64,000 nt of DNA from DASQPA01 sp963757335 (GTDB taxonomy: Bacteria; Acidobacteriota; Thermoanaerobaculia; Multivoradales; UBA5704), in contig CAVWRJ010000025.1 of assembly GCA_963757335.1 (NCBI GenBank), positions 1,116,001-1,180,000 on the forward strand. Reading direction: 5' to 3'. Position 1 is the first letter of the stretch. Every line of letters starts with the position of its first letter. Positions 36,270-47,152 of this stretch are shown piece after piece. The translations under genes were made by a program, and so were the position numbers. The notes beneath the pieces are model-generated. The model was not told the DNA's origin. It worked only from the letters and a program-made list of their open reading frames with translations, and did not search any database.

Positions 36270-36700
36270 GGAGACACGAGCGAGAGTCTTGGAGGCCCAA
36301 GAACGCCCACTCGCAGGAGACCAGCGGCGGCGTTGAGACACCGCCGGAGTGCTTGGAGGCACTAGGAGTTAGCGTAGAGGCACAAGAAGTCCGCCCGGAG
36401 ACACCAGCGAGCTGCCTGGAGACACTGGAATTCGGCCCAGAGACACAAGAAAGAGGCCCGGAGCCACTACGGCCAGCGGTAGAGACACAAGAAGTCCGCC
36501 TGGAGACACTCCGGGCACGAGGCTAGTGTCTCCAACCTGCTTTCTAGTGTCTCCAATCTTGATTCTTGCGTCTCCACGACGTTCTCTCTCGCCTCCAAGC
36601 CACGCTCTATTGTCTCAACAGACCCTTTGAAGGCCCGGAATCCGGTCCGTAGTGTCTCGCCGTCTGCCGGACCCGGTCGTGGCCGGTCGTAGTGTCTCAA
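36270..36700. repeat. 21-bp-period array with an internal inversion (GGAGACAC arm / GTGTCTCC arm)
   Basis: The motif GGAGACAC (or close variants) begins at about 36270, 36291, 36355, 36376, 36397, 36418, 36439, 36460, 36481 and 36502, nearly always exactly 21 bp apart. From 36526 it switches to the reverse complement GTGTCTCC at 36526, 36547, 36568, 36589, 36610, 36652 and 36692, again in 21-bp steps or multiples. The sequence between motifs varies. The array spans almost the whole gap between the wHTH gene stop and the phaR leader. No transcription signal is evident inside. Confidence 0.85.
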
Positions 36701-37179
36701 TCCGTGCCGCTGGCAGCTGGTGGATCGGGGGGAGGGAGCTTCCGGTAGAGGTTGGAGAGCCTCCCCTCCCCGCGCTCCTCGATTGCGAGCCAGCCCGCGC
36801 TCTCCAGATCCCGCAGGACGCGGTAGAGGCTCGGGCGACGCGGCTCGTAGCCGAGCGCCGCGTTGACATGGCTCCGGTCGAAGAGCTCGGGGAGCTTTTC
36901 GAGGGTCTCCAGGACGGCGAGGTAAAGCGCGTGGGGCGCAGTCCTCGGCGGCGGCGCGGGGGCCGGGGCCGGCGGAGGGGTGGCCGGCAGAGCGGCCGGC
37001 GGCAGGCTCAAGGTTAGATCGGCTGGCAGCAGGAGGTCGGTGTCGAGCTCGCCGTGGAGCCGGTGCATCACCTCGTAGGCCCGGAGCTTGGCGCAGTAGG
37101 CCCCGTAGATCAGCTCGACGTCGGCGCGCAGTTGCTTTTCCAGCTGGCGCCGGAAGCGCTCGTGGTCTCTCGAAGTCAT
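36697..37179 (-). CDS. Hypothetical protein with C-terminal winged-helix-like domain
   Basis: 160 residues. An N-terminal coiled helix (DHERFRRQLEKQLRADVELIYG) is followed by a Pro/Ala-rich linker (about 60-82) and a C-terminal winged-helix-like domain (about 85-145: ALYLAVLETLEKLPELFDRS, RPSLYRVLRDLESAGWLAIE). The pattern HVNAALGYEPRRPSLYRVLRDL resembles DNA-binding helix-turn-helix proteins, so it may be a regulator. Its stop lies inside the last GTGTCTC unit of the 21-bp array. The family is unknown to me. Confidence 0.6.
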   Translation of the reverse strand: MTSRDHERFRRQLEKQLRADVELIYGAYCAKLRAYEVMHRLHGELDTDLLLPADLTLSLPPAALPATPPPAPAPAPPPRTAPHALYLAVLETLEKLPELFDRSHVNAALGYEPRRPSLYRVLRDLESAGWLAIEERGEGRLSNLYRKLPPPDPPAASGTD

Positions 37180-37278
37180 GGAGAGTGGAGCCTAGCGCCT
37201 TCGGGAGGGGCGCGGCAAGGCCGGCGCGTCCACGGCAAGCTCCCCTCCGTGCCTCTACAGGCGGGAGATCCCGCTTGG

Positions 37279-37563
37279 TTACGCGGCGACGACCAGGTCC
37301 CGGTACTCGGGGTGGCGCTCGACGAACTTCTTGACGAACGGGCAGCTGGGGATGACCTTGACGCCGCCGCTCCGCGCCGCATCCAGGGCATGGTGGACGA
37401 GCGCCTCCCCCACCCCCTGGCCGCGCAGGGCGGGATCGACCTCGGTATGGATGAGGTTGAGCGTGCCGTCCTGCTGCTTCACGTAGTCGAGATGGGCCCG
37501 GTGCCCGTCGATCTCGGCGTGGAACTGCCGGCCCTTCTCGTCGTTCTCTACTGCCACATCCAT
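37279..37563 (-). CDS. GNAT-like N-acetyltransferase (COG2388/NATD1-like)
   Basis: 94 residues, a minimal GNAT fold. HAEIDGHRAHLDYVKQQDG starts the domain. The acetyl-CoA site is EVDPALRGQGVGEALV (RGQGVG being the R/Q-x-x-G-x-G loop), and the C-terminal HPEYRDLV motif is conserved. Family members are small cytoplasmic acetyltransferases of unknown substrate. Upstream is a short leader, and the ArsA-like gene lies 37 bp away. Confidence 0.8.
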   Translation of the reverse strand: MDVAVENDEKGRQFHAEIDGHRAHLDYVKQQDGTLNLIHTEVDPALRGQGVGEALVHHALDAARSGGVKVIPSCPFVKKFVERHPEYRDLVVAA

Positions 37564-37600
37564 CGCGGTTCTCCTCGGTAGTTTCTGCGGTTCGCCTGGG

Positions 37601-38728
37601 CTACTGGTCTTGCAGACGCTCTGCCAGGTCCTCTCCCAGAGCTGCCAAGCTCGGGAGATCGGTGGGCTCGTCGGGCAGCAGGGGGAGGGCGACCAGCGGC
37701 TGCTCCGCGAGGAGACCCTTGAGCTCCGCGATCCCCCGGAGGTCGCGCTCGCCCAACCAGGCGAGGAGCTGCCGGCCGTCGACCTGCCAGGGCTCTGCTG
37801 GACCCAAGGCGGGAGCGCCGCCGGACCTCAGGCTCGGGACGTGGGGATGGACCCGGTTGACGACGATCGGCCCCAGGTGGTAGCCGGCGGCCTGCAGGCG
37901 GCGGGCGAAGAAGAGGGTGTCCGGGATGCGCTCCTCGCCCGGCCCGCTGACCAGGACGAAGCGGGTCCGGGGGGAGCGCAGCAGCGCCTCGACCGCCTCC
38001 GCCCGTTCGTGGAAGCCGGCGTAGAGGGGCGCGAAGGCCTTGAAGAACTCGGCCATGTCGCGCAGCAGGTCGAGCCCCACGACCTCGTCCAGGAAGCGCT
38101 CGGCCCGGCGGCCGAGGATGCCGAAGCCCTTGGACGCATTGAGCCGGCCGGCCTCGTCGAACCAGGGTTTGAGCCCCATCTTCAGAGCCCCGCTGTCGAG
38201 GAAGCCGACGATCCGCGCCGGGGCCTCCAGGAAGTCGAGCGCCTGGCGGGTGGGCGGGGTGTCGAGGACCACCTGATCGTAGCGGCCGTCCGCCACCACC
38301 TCGAAGAGCCGCTCGACGGCCATGTATTCGAGGATCCCGCCGAGGCTCCCGGAGAGCTGGTTGTAGAAGCGGTTGCCGAGGATGCGCCGGCGCGACTCCG
38401 GGTCGGGCGCGTGGCGCTCGATCAGCCGGTCGAAGGTCCGCTTGGCGTCGAGCAGGCTGGCGTCGAGACGCCCGAGGCGCCCGGCGGGGGGCACCCCGGC
38501 GCCCGGCGCGGTCAGCGTACCGAGATCGACCGGCACCTCGTGGTCCCGCGCCTCCTCCCCCACTCCCAGGGACTGTTTGAGGCGCAGGGAGGGATCGAAG
38601 GTCATCACCAGGGTGTCCCGTCCGGCCCGGGCCGAGAGCACCCCGGTGGCGGCGGCGAGGGTCGTCTTCCCCACTCCGCCGGAGCCGACGAAGATGAGGA
38701 GCGGATGCTCGGGCGAGATCAGCTCCAT
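37601..38728 (-). CDS. ArsA-like P-loop ATPase (second of tandem pair)
   Basis: 375-residue ATPase of the ArsA/GET3 clade. The deviant Walker A is GSGGVGKTT (15-23), switch 1 has TFDPSLRLKQSLG, and YDQVVLDTPPTRQALDFL carries the switch 2 region. A long insert (about 120-230) contains NQLSGSLGGILEYMAVERLF. Residues that bind arsenite are not conserved, so it is unlikely to be an arsenite pump and is better called an ArsA-related ATPase of unknown role. It overlaps the upstream paralogue by 10 bp, and the two are likely to form a heterodimer. Confidence 0.8.
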   Translation of the reverse strand: MELISPEHPLLIFVGSGGVGKTTLAAATGVLSARAGRDTLVMTFDPSLRLKQSLGVGEEARDHEVPVDLGTLTAPGAGVPPAGRLGRLDASLLDAKRTFDRLIERHAPDPESRRRILGNRFYNQLSGSLGGILEYMAVERLFEVVADGRYDQVVLDTPPTRQALDFLEAPARIVGFLDSGALKMGLKPWFDEAGRLNASKGFGILGRRAERFLDEVVGLDLLRDMAEFFKAFAPLYAGFHERAEAVEALLRSPRTRFVLVSGPGEERIPDTLFFARRLQAAGYHLGPIVVNRVHPHVPSLRSGGAPALGPAEPWQVDGRQLLAWLGERDLRGIAELKGLLAEQPLVALPLLPDEPTDLPSLAALGEDLAERLQDQ

Positions 38729-39611
38729 TCCCGCTCCAGGAGGCAGCTCTTCAGAGCCTCGATCAGGGCCGGCCCGCGGTCGAGGGGGAGCTGCGGCAGC
38801 TCGGCGCACGGCCCCTGCCAGCGCGCCTTCAAGTGGGCCAGCTCGCGCTCGTTGAGCTGCCGCCGCCGGCGCCAGAGGTCGATTTCAGGGCTGTCGTCCT
38901 CCTGACCATCCAGTGGCGGATAGAGACCGTTGACGATCAGGAGCTCCGGGCCGCGCCCGAACCGTTCGCCGAGGGTGTCGACGAGCTCCAGGGCCTCCTC
39001 GACCGGCATCTCCTCGGCCTGGGTGACGACGACGACGCCCGTGCGCTCGGGGTCGGCCATCCAGGCGGCGAGCTCGCCCGCCATCCGCCCGAACGGCCCC
39101 TGGTGGATGACCTCGGAGACCAGCCGCGGCGAGGTCAGGAGGGTGACCCCGTGGCCGGTCGCCGGAGCGTCCAGGACCACCACGTCGATCTCCGGAGCGC
39201 CGCGCCCGGTGCCCGCGGGCCGGCGCCGCAGCCGATAGGCGTGGCCGAGCACGGCGAGCTCCTTCAAGCCGGGAGCGGAGGCCGCGAACTGCTCGTAGCC
39301 GGCGCTCCCCAGCACCCGCTGGGCGATGAACTCGATCTTCACCTGCTCGCGGACGATCTCGTCCAGGACCTGCCGGGGCTTCAGGTTTTGCACCCAGAGC
39401 CGCGGCCCGGCCGGAAGGATCTCCCCCCCGACGGCGGCACCCCCAGCATCTGATGCACGTTCTCCCGGGGATCGACCTCGACCACGAGGGTCCGCCGCCC
39501 GGCCGCGGCCAGAGCGAGCCCGAGGGTCGCCGCCATCGCCGTCTTCCCCACCCCGCCCTTGCCGGTGACGACCAGGAGCTCGCGGGGGAGGAGGGGGGTG
39601 AGGACGCTCAT
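38719..39611 (-). CDS. ArsA-like P-loop ATPase (first of tandem pair, one frameshift)
   Basis: About 297 residues. The N-terminus carries GKGGVGKTAMAATLGLALA (17-35) and VVEVDPRENVHQMLG. The frame breaks near 39430 in a C-run and then reads LWVQNLKPRQVLDEI, IDVVVLDAPATGHGVTLLTS, GVVVVTQAEEMPVEEALELVD. The homopolymer location supports a sequencing indel. It overlaps the next ArsA-like gene, so the products probably pair. Related tandem ArsA-like pairs occur in Actinobacteria and Myxococcota. Function is unknown. Confidence 0.78.
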
Positions 39612-39660
39612 CGGCGGGAAGTGTAGCGGAAGGCAAGGGCCCTAAAAGGGCCAGAAGAGA

Positions 39661-40026
39661 TCAGAATGGCAGGTAGACGACTCGGTTATCCCAATCCTCT
39701 GAGCAGCTGGCCTCGATCACGACCAAGAGCTCCTCTATCGCTTGGCCGATAGGCATATGGAGCGGCACTTCAAGGACCCCGGGCATCACTTCCCCAGCTT
39801 CGATGCGCTCGAAGGCGTAGTGTGGAATTGTCGCTGCGTCGTGGGTCAATAGAATTCGACCTTCTACTGCGGCCCAGGCGAGAATGACAGGATCCTCAGC
39901 GCCGACGAAGTCGGTATCCTGAACCCGGAGGACCTCGAACGCCGCTTGCCGGCGGCGTAGCCCGGCAAGGATCCGGTTGTCGAAGTTCTCGTCGGCCAGG
40001 AACCGCAGGGCTGGAGTGGAAATCAA
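39661..40026 (-). CDS. DUF5615-type PIN-like toxin candidate
   Basis: 121 residues. LRFLADENFDNRILAGLRRR starts the domain with the Asp/Glu/Asn metal-binding residues. DFVGAEDPVILAWAAVEGRI and LLTHDAATIP supply the later acidic residues, matching PIN-like DUF5615 nucleases. Its ATG overlaps the stop of the DUF433 gene by 4 bp, the classic arrangement antitoxin then toxin. The gene is less GC-rich than its neighbours. Endonuclease activity is inferred. Confidence 0.75.
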   Translation of the reverse strand: MISTPALRFLADENFDNRILAGLRRRQAAFEVLRVQDTDFVGAEDPVILAWAAVEGRILLTHDAATIPHYAFERIEAGEVMPGVLEVPLHMPIGQAIEELLVVIEASCSEDWDNRVVYLPF

Positions 40027-40352
40027 GCGCTGCGCCGGGCGAGCAGCCGCTCACGGAGACCTCGCCGGTCGGGCTGCTGGGCCTCGATCTTCCGACGGAC
40101 CTCCTGCGATCGGGTTTCCTGGTCTCGGATGTACCCATCCACCTCGCCGCGATGGCGAAGATAGTAGGTCACTGCCGCGTAGATGTCGGCCAATTCGAGA
40201 GTGGGATAGCGGTAGGCGACCTCTTCTGCGGTAGCTCCCTCGTTGAAGGCGTGAACCACCGTCTCCAGGGGCACGCGGGTCTGCCCGATCCGGATCGTTC
40301 CGTCGCGGCCGACGCGGAGAGGAGAGGGATCGGCTTTTAGAGGCAGTGACAT
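40023..40352 (-). CDS. DUF433 family antitoxin-like protein
   Basis: 109 residues. The segment TIRIGQTRVPLETVVHAFNE is the DUF433 start, followed by GATAEEVAYRYPTLELADIYAAVTYYL, a helix-turn-helix-like core, and a charged C-terminal helix. DUF433 proteins usually act as the antitoxin for DUF5615/PIN toxins and repress their own operon. The ATG at 40352 is chosen because longer in-frame extension reads back into the hemB region. Confidence 0.8.
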   Translation of the reverse strand: MSLPLKADPSPLRVGRDGTIRIGQTRVPLETVVHAFNEGATAEEVAYRYPTLELADIYAAVTYYLRHRGEVDGYIRDQETRSQEVRRKIEAQQPDRRGLRERLLARRSA

Positions 40353-40404
40353 GTCAGTTCCACCTGTCCGGAGCTCTCGGTTAGGCCGAGTATACCAAGC
40401 CTGG

Positions 40405-40465
40405 GTAGATCCTGCGGGCGGGCTCCTTCGGGCGCTTCGCGCAGCCAGTCGCCCACCTCGAACAG
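40405..40465 (-). repeat. Dispersed palindromic element, copy D (core only)
   Basis: GATCCTGCGGGCGGGCTCC, then TTCGGGCGCTTCGCGCAGCC and AGTCGCCCACC match copy C with about three changes, but the outer arms are lost. It lies in the divergent promoter gap between the DUF433 gene and hemB. Confidence 0.6.
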
Positions 40466-40529
40466 AACTGGCCAGACCGACCAGGAGTGTTCCTACCACC
40501 CCGTCCCGCCCTGTGGTAAAACCCCCGCC

Positions 40530-41517
40530 ATGCCCTTCCCCGAAACCCGCCTGCGCCGCCTGCGACGAACCCCGGCTCTCCGCCGCATGGTGCGGGAGAC
40601 CAAGCTCGCCCCCGACGACCTCATCCTCCCGCTTTTCGCCTGCCCCGGGAGCGGGGTGGCCCGGCCGGTCTCCTCGATGCCCGGCGTCTTCCAGCATTCG
40701 GTCGACCAGATCGTCGAGGCGAGCCGCGAGGCCGCTAGGCGACGGGATCGGGTCGGTGATCCTCTTCGGGCTCCCGGAGCACAAGGACGCCGTGGGGAGC
40801 GCCGCCTGGTCGGCCGACGGCATCGTCCAGCGCGCCGTCCGGGCGCTCAAGGCCGAGCTGCCGGAGCTGGTGGTGATCGTCGACGTCTGCTTTTGCGAGT
40901 ACACCGACCACGGCCACTGCGGGGTTCTCGACGGGCACGAGGTGGACAACGACGCGACTTTGGAGAACCTGGCCAAGCAGTCGGTCTCGCTCGCCGAGGC
41001 GGGGGCCGACATCATCGCCCCCTCGGACATGATGGACGGCCGGATCGGCGCCGTCCGGGAGGCCCTGGATGGGGCCGGCTTCGCCCAGACCCCCATCCTC
41101 TCCTATGCCGCCAAGTTCGCCAGCGGCTTCTACGGCCCCTTCCGCGAGGCGGCCGAGAGCACCCCGGCCTTCGGCGACCGCCGCTCCTACCAGATGGACC
41201 CGGCGAACGGCCGCGAGGCGCTCCGCGAGGCGGCCGAGGACGTCGCAGAGGGGGCGGACCTGCTGATGGTGAAGCCCGCCCTCCCCTACCTGGACGTCAT
41301 CGCTGCCCTCCGCTACGAGCTCGACCTGCCGCTCGCCGCCTACCACGTGTCCGGCGAGTACGCGATGCTCAAGGCGGCGGCCGAGCGGGGGTGGATCGAC
41401 TACGATCGGGTGATGATGGAATCGCTCCTCTCGATCCGCCGGGCCGGCGCCGACCTGATCCTCACCTACTGCGCCCGGGAGGCCGCGCGCCTCCTCGCCA
41501 AAGGATGGACCGAATGA
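40530..41517 (+). CDS. hemB: Delta-aminolevulinic acid dehydratase (porphobilinogen synthase), one frameshift
   Basis: Second step of the shared tetrapyrrole pathway: joins two 5-aminolevulinate molecules into porphobilinogen. About 328 residues. The N-terminal RLRRTPALRRMVRETKL and LPLFACPG are in frame. The frame breaks near 40738 and continues GDGIGSVILFGLPEHKD. Zinc Cys are in DVCFCEYTDHGHC. The two Schiff-base lysines are in YAAKFAS (Lys of KFAS) and LMVKPALPYLD. All essential residues are intact and hemL follows with a coupled ATG, so the break is probably an indel error. Confidence 0.92.
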
Positions 41518-42798
41518 GCACTCACTCTCCTGGACCGCGCCCAGAAGGTCATCCCCGGCGGGGTCAACTCGCCCGTCCGCGCCTTCCGCGGGGTGGGCGG
41601 AGAGCCGGTCTTCGTCCGCGCCGCCGAGGGAGCCTGGCTGATCGCCGAGGACGGCCGCCGCTATGTCGACTACATCGGCGGCTACGGGCCGCACATCCTG
41701 GGGCACGGCCACCCGGCGATCGTCTCCGCGGTGCGCGACGCGCTCACCCGCGGCACCGCCTTCGGCGCTCCCACCGTGGCGGAGATCGAGATCGCCGAGG
41801 CGATCGTCGCCGCCCTGCCGTCGATCGAGATGGTGCGCCTGGTCAACTCCGGCACCGAGGCGACGATGTCCGCCCTCCGCCTCGCCAGGGCCGCCACCGG
41901 CCGCCAGCGCTTCGTCAAGTTCGAGGGCTGCTACCACGGCCACGCCGACCCCTTCCTCGTCGCCGCCGGCTCCGGCGCAGCGACGATCGGCGTCCCCTCC
42001 TCGCCCGGCGTGCCGGGGACGGTGACGGCGGACACCCTCCTCGCCCCCTACAACGACCTGGCGGCGGTCGAGCGCCTGTTCGACGCTGTCGGCCCAGAGA
42101 TCGCCGCCGTCTTCGTCGAGCCGATCGCCGGCAACATGAACCTCGTCCCTCCGGTGCCCGGGTTCCTCCCTGGCCTGCGCGACCTCTGCGACCGCCACGG
42201 CGCCCTCCTCGTCTTCGACGAGGTGATGACCGGCTTCCGGGTGGCCTGGGGGGGCGCCCAGAACCTCTTCGATCTCCGCCCCGACCTGACCACCCTCGGG
42301 AAGGTGATCGGCGGCGGCCTCCCCACCGGCGCCTACGGCGGCCGGCGCGACCTGATGGAGCGGATGGCCCCGGCCGGGCCGGTCTACCAGGCGGGGACCC
42401 TCTCCGGCAATCCGCTCGCCGTGGCTGCCGGCCGCGCCGCTCTCGCCGTCCTCGGCTCCGACACCGACTGCCCGTACGAGAAACTGGAGGCGACGGGCGC
42501 CCGACTCCAGGCGGGCATCTTGGAAGCCGCGTCGCGGCACGGCGTCCCCTGCCGGATCGAGCGCTATGGCTCCATGCTCGGCCTCTACTTCACCACCGGA
42601 CCGGTCCGGAACCTGGCCGATGTCCACGCCACCGACCGGGCGCTCTTCACCCGCGTCTTCCACCGCCTCCTGGCCCACGGAGTCCACCTGCCGCCCTCCC
42701 CCTACGAGGCGTTCTTCCTCTCCCTCGCTCACGGTCCGGCGGAAATCGATGCCACCCTGGACGCCTTCGACCGCGCATTCCAAGAGGTCTCGGTATAA
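41514..42798 (+). CDS. hemL: Glutamate-1-semialdehyde 2,1-aminomutase, one frameshift near the start
   Basis: Produces 5-aminolevulinate from glutamate-1-semialdehyde (C5 pathway), the substrate for HemB. About 427 residues. The ATG at 41514 overlaps the hemB stop (ATGA). After about four codons the frame must shift (near 41525) to reach LLDRAQKVIPGGVNSPVRAF. PLP-dependent aminotransferase signature: EGCYHGHADPFLVAA, VFDEVMTGFRVA, and the PLP lysine in LTTLGKVIGGGLP. Only the N-terminal shift disrupts it. hemB-hemL is a compact heme operon. Confidence 0.92.
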
Positions 42799-42855
42799 TT
42801 TCCCACTTGCGCGGCCACGGGCGAATCCGTCCGGCGCCTTCGAGGAGAGTCGCGA

Positions 42856-43113
42856 ATGACCCATATCATCACGGAGCCCTGCGTCGGGATCAAGGACACC
42901 GCCTGCGTCGACGTCTGCCCGGTGGACTGCATCTACGGCAAGAACGAGGACTGGGAGATGCTCTACATCCAGCCCGAGGAGTGCATCGACTGCGGCCTCT
43001 GCATCGACGCCTGCCCGGTCGAGGCGATCTTCACCCTGGAAACGGTCCCCGCCAAGTGGAAGGCGTTCATCGCCAGGAACTACAAGCAGTTCGGGATGGA
43101 ACCGCCGGGGTAG
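42856..43113 (+). CDS. 7Fe ferredoxin (3Fe-4S / 4Fe-4S), FdxA-like
   Basis: 85-residue electron carrier. The first cluster motif is C-x7-C-x3-CP (CVGIKDTACVDVCPVDC; the 7-residue gap marks a 3Fe-4S site). The second is CIDCGLCIDACP for a 4Fe-4S cluster. The tail ARNYKQFG is typical for the FdxA group. GAGGAG precedes the ATG. It lies 57 bp downstream of hemL and may be co-transcribed. A terminator follows. Confidence 0.92.
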   Translation: MTHIITEPCVGIKDTACVDVCPVDCIYGKNEDWEMLYIQPEECIDCGLCIDACPVEAIFTLETVPAKWKAFIARNYKQFGMEPPG

Positions 43114-43137
43114 AGCTCCGGCCGGATCGAGAGGAGG

Positions 43138-43163
43138 AAAGGGCGCGGGTGACCGCGCCCTTT
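43138..43163 (+). terminator. Intrinsic terminator after the ferredoxin gene
   Basis: AAAGGGCGCG pairs with CGCGCCCTTT around a short loop, and a CTCTTTC tract follows. It lies 25 bp after the ferredoxin stop and isolates it from the heat-shock operon. Confidence 0.8.
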
Positions 43164-43250
43164 CTCTTTCCGAGGTCTTTCCCCGATGTCGTTCCCGATG
43201 TCCTTCAGGATCACCGGGAATGCAGCCCCCCTCCTCTTCGTTATCCAATC

Positions 43251-43267
43251 TGAGTGCTGAGCACTCA
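43251..43267. promoter_or_regulatory. HAIR-like HspR operator upstream of dnaJ-clpB
   Basis: TGAGT-(7 bp: GCTGAGC)-ACTCA is a near-perfect 17-bp palindrome. The established HAIR consensus is CTTGAGT-N7-ACTCAAG, and this copy matches 11 of 14 positions with the exact 7-bp spacer. It sits 110 bp upstream of the dnaJ start. HspR represses dnaJ/clpB-type heat-shock genes in Actinobacteria, Deinococcus and others. No hspR gene is in the window. Confidence 0.65.
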
Positions 43268-43376
43268 ATCCCTGCGCTGGAACCGGGAGAACTCTGATAA
43301 TCTGAGGCTAAAGCTCTCGGGCCCGGACCCGGGAGCGGGTGCGGCGGACGCGAGAGCTGACGAGGAGGAACACCGT

Positions 43377-44372
43377 TTGGACTTCAAGGACTATTACGCC
43401 ACGCTGGGGGTCAAGAAGGATGCCTCGCAGGAGGAGATCCAGAAGGCGTACAAGAAGCTCGCGCGCAAGTTCCATCCGGACGTCAACAAGGACCCGGCGG
43501 CAGAGGCCAGGTTCAAGGACATCGGCGAGGCCAACGAGGTCTTGAAGGACCCCGAAAAGCGGCAGAAGTACGACCAGTATGGCTCGGCCTGGAACAGCAC
43601 CCGGCAGACCGGGGCCCCGCCGCCGGGCTGGGAGGGGGTCCGCTTCGACTTCGGTGGCGGCGGGCCGGGGGGCGGCGGGTTCGACTTCCAGGGCGGCGGC
43701 GCCGAAGGTTTCAGCTCGTTCTTCGACATGCTCTTCGGCAGCGGTGCCGGCCGCCGCGGCGGCGGTGGTTTCGGCGGCGGCGGCTTCCCCGGTTTCGGTG
43801 GCGCCGGGGGCGGCGGGCGGGACGGCGCGAACGCCGAGGCGGAGCTCCCGCTCACGCTCGAAGAGGCCACCCGGGGCGGCACCCGGGAGATCTCCTTCGC
43901 CGACGGCGCCACCGGCGAGCGCAAGACCCTCTCGGTGCGCATCCCTCCCGGGGTCCGGTCCGGCCAGAAGATCCGGCTCGCCGGACAGGGGCAGGCCGGC
44001 CGCGGCGGCTCGGCGGGGGACCTTCTGCTCAAAATCGAGGTCCTTCCCGATCCCCGCTTCCGGATCGAGGGAACGGACCTCTACACCACCGTCCCCGTCA
44101 CCCCCTGGGAGGCGGCCCTGGGCGGCGAGGCCGAAGTTGCGACCCTGGACGGCGCCGTGCGGGTGAGAGTCCCCGCCGGCTCCTCCTCCGGACGGAAGAT
44201 CCGGCTCCGCGGCAAGGGGCTCGCCAGCCGGAACGGCAGCGCGGGGAGCGGTGGCGAGCCTGGGGACCTGATCGCCGAATTGCGGATCGTCGTCCCGGGA
44301 GAGCTGTCCGACCGCGAGCGTGAGCTCTTCCAAGAGTTGGCCGAGACCTCGGAATTCCGGCCCCGCGACTGA
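43377..44372 (+). CDS. DnaJ/CbpA-type co-chaperone (no zinc finger)
   Basis: 331 residues from a TTG start at 43377, with GAGGAGGAA eight bases upstream. An in-frame GTG at 43254 lies inside the HAIR-like palindrome and is rejected. The J domain (4-68) has the intact HPD (33-35), followed by a long Gly/Phe-rich region (about 80-160). Two DnaJ C-terminal substrate-binding beta-domains follow. There is no CxxCxGxG zinc finger, so it is type II (CbpA-like). It stimulates DnaK. ClpB follows 27 bp downstream, the disaggregase partner. Confidence 0.93.
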   Translation: MDFKDYYATLGVKKDASQEEIQKAYKKLARKFHPDVNKDPAAEARFKDIGEANEVLKDPEKRQKYDQYGSAWNSTRQTGAPPPGWEGVRFDFGGGGPGGGGFDFQGGGAEGFSSFFDMLFGSGAGRRGGGGFGGGGFPGFGGAGGGGRDGANAEAELPLTLEEATRGGTREISFADGATGERKTLSVRIPPGVRSGQKIRLAGQGQAGRGGSAGDLLLKIEVLPDPRFRIEGTDLYTTVPVTPWEAALGGEAEVATLDGAVRVRVPAGSSSGRKIRLRGKGLASRNGSAGSGGEPGDLIAELRIVVPGELSDRERELFQELAETSEFRPRD

Positions 44373-44399
44373 AAAAAATTGAAAGGCGGATAAACATCC

Positions 44400-47039
<2,640 letters not shown>

Positions 47040-47064
47040 GGGTTCGAGATACAGCGTAGATGAG

Positions 47065-47090
47065 GAGAGCCCGGCGCGAGCCGGGCTCTC
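47065..47090 (+). terminator. Intrinsic terminator-like hairpin after clpB
   Basis: GAGAGCCCGGC pairs with GCCGGGCTCTC, an 11-bp stem with a GCGA tetraloop, 25 bp after the clpB stop. No strong T-run follows. Confidence 0.7.
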
Positions 47091-47152
47091 TCGCTACAGA
47101 TCGGTCCAAACCGGAAGTAGGAAGGGGGGCGTCTCCGCCCCCCTTTCCTGGA

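Noticed and set aside
36270..36700. CRISPR array
   Set aside because: The repeated word is only 8 bp with 13 bp between; there are no 25-40 bp direct repeats, no spacers of uniform length, and no cas genes.
40735..43248. An 837-residue antisense frame over hemB, hemL and the ferredoxin
   Set aside because: Codon pattern is the complement of GC-rich genes; no domain, start or ribosome site.
43240..43310. CIRCE (HrcA) operator upstream of dnaJ
   Set aside because: The CIRCE sequence TTAGCACTC-N9-GAGTGCTAA is not present; the palindrome has the HAIR arrangement GAGT-N7-ACTC.
43254..43376. A longer dnaJ starting at the GTG at 43254
   Set aside because: The GTG is in the middle of the HAIR-like palindrome, and the TTG at 43377 has a good ribosome site at the J-domain boundary.
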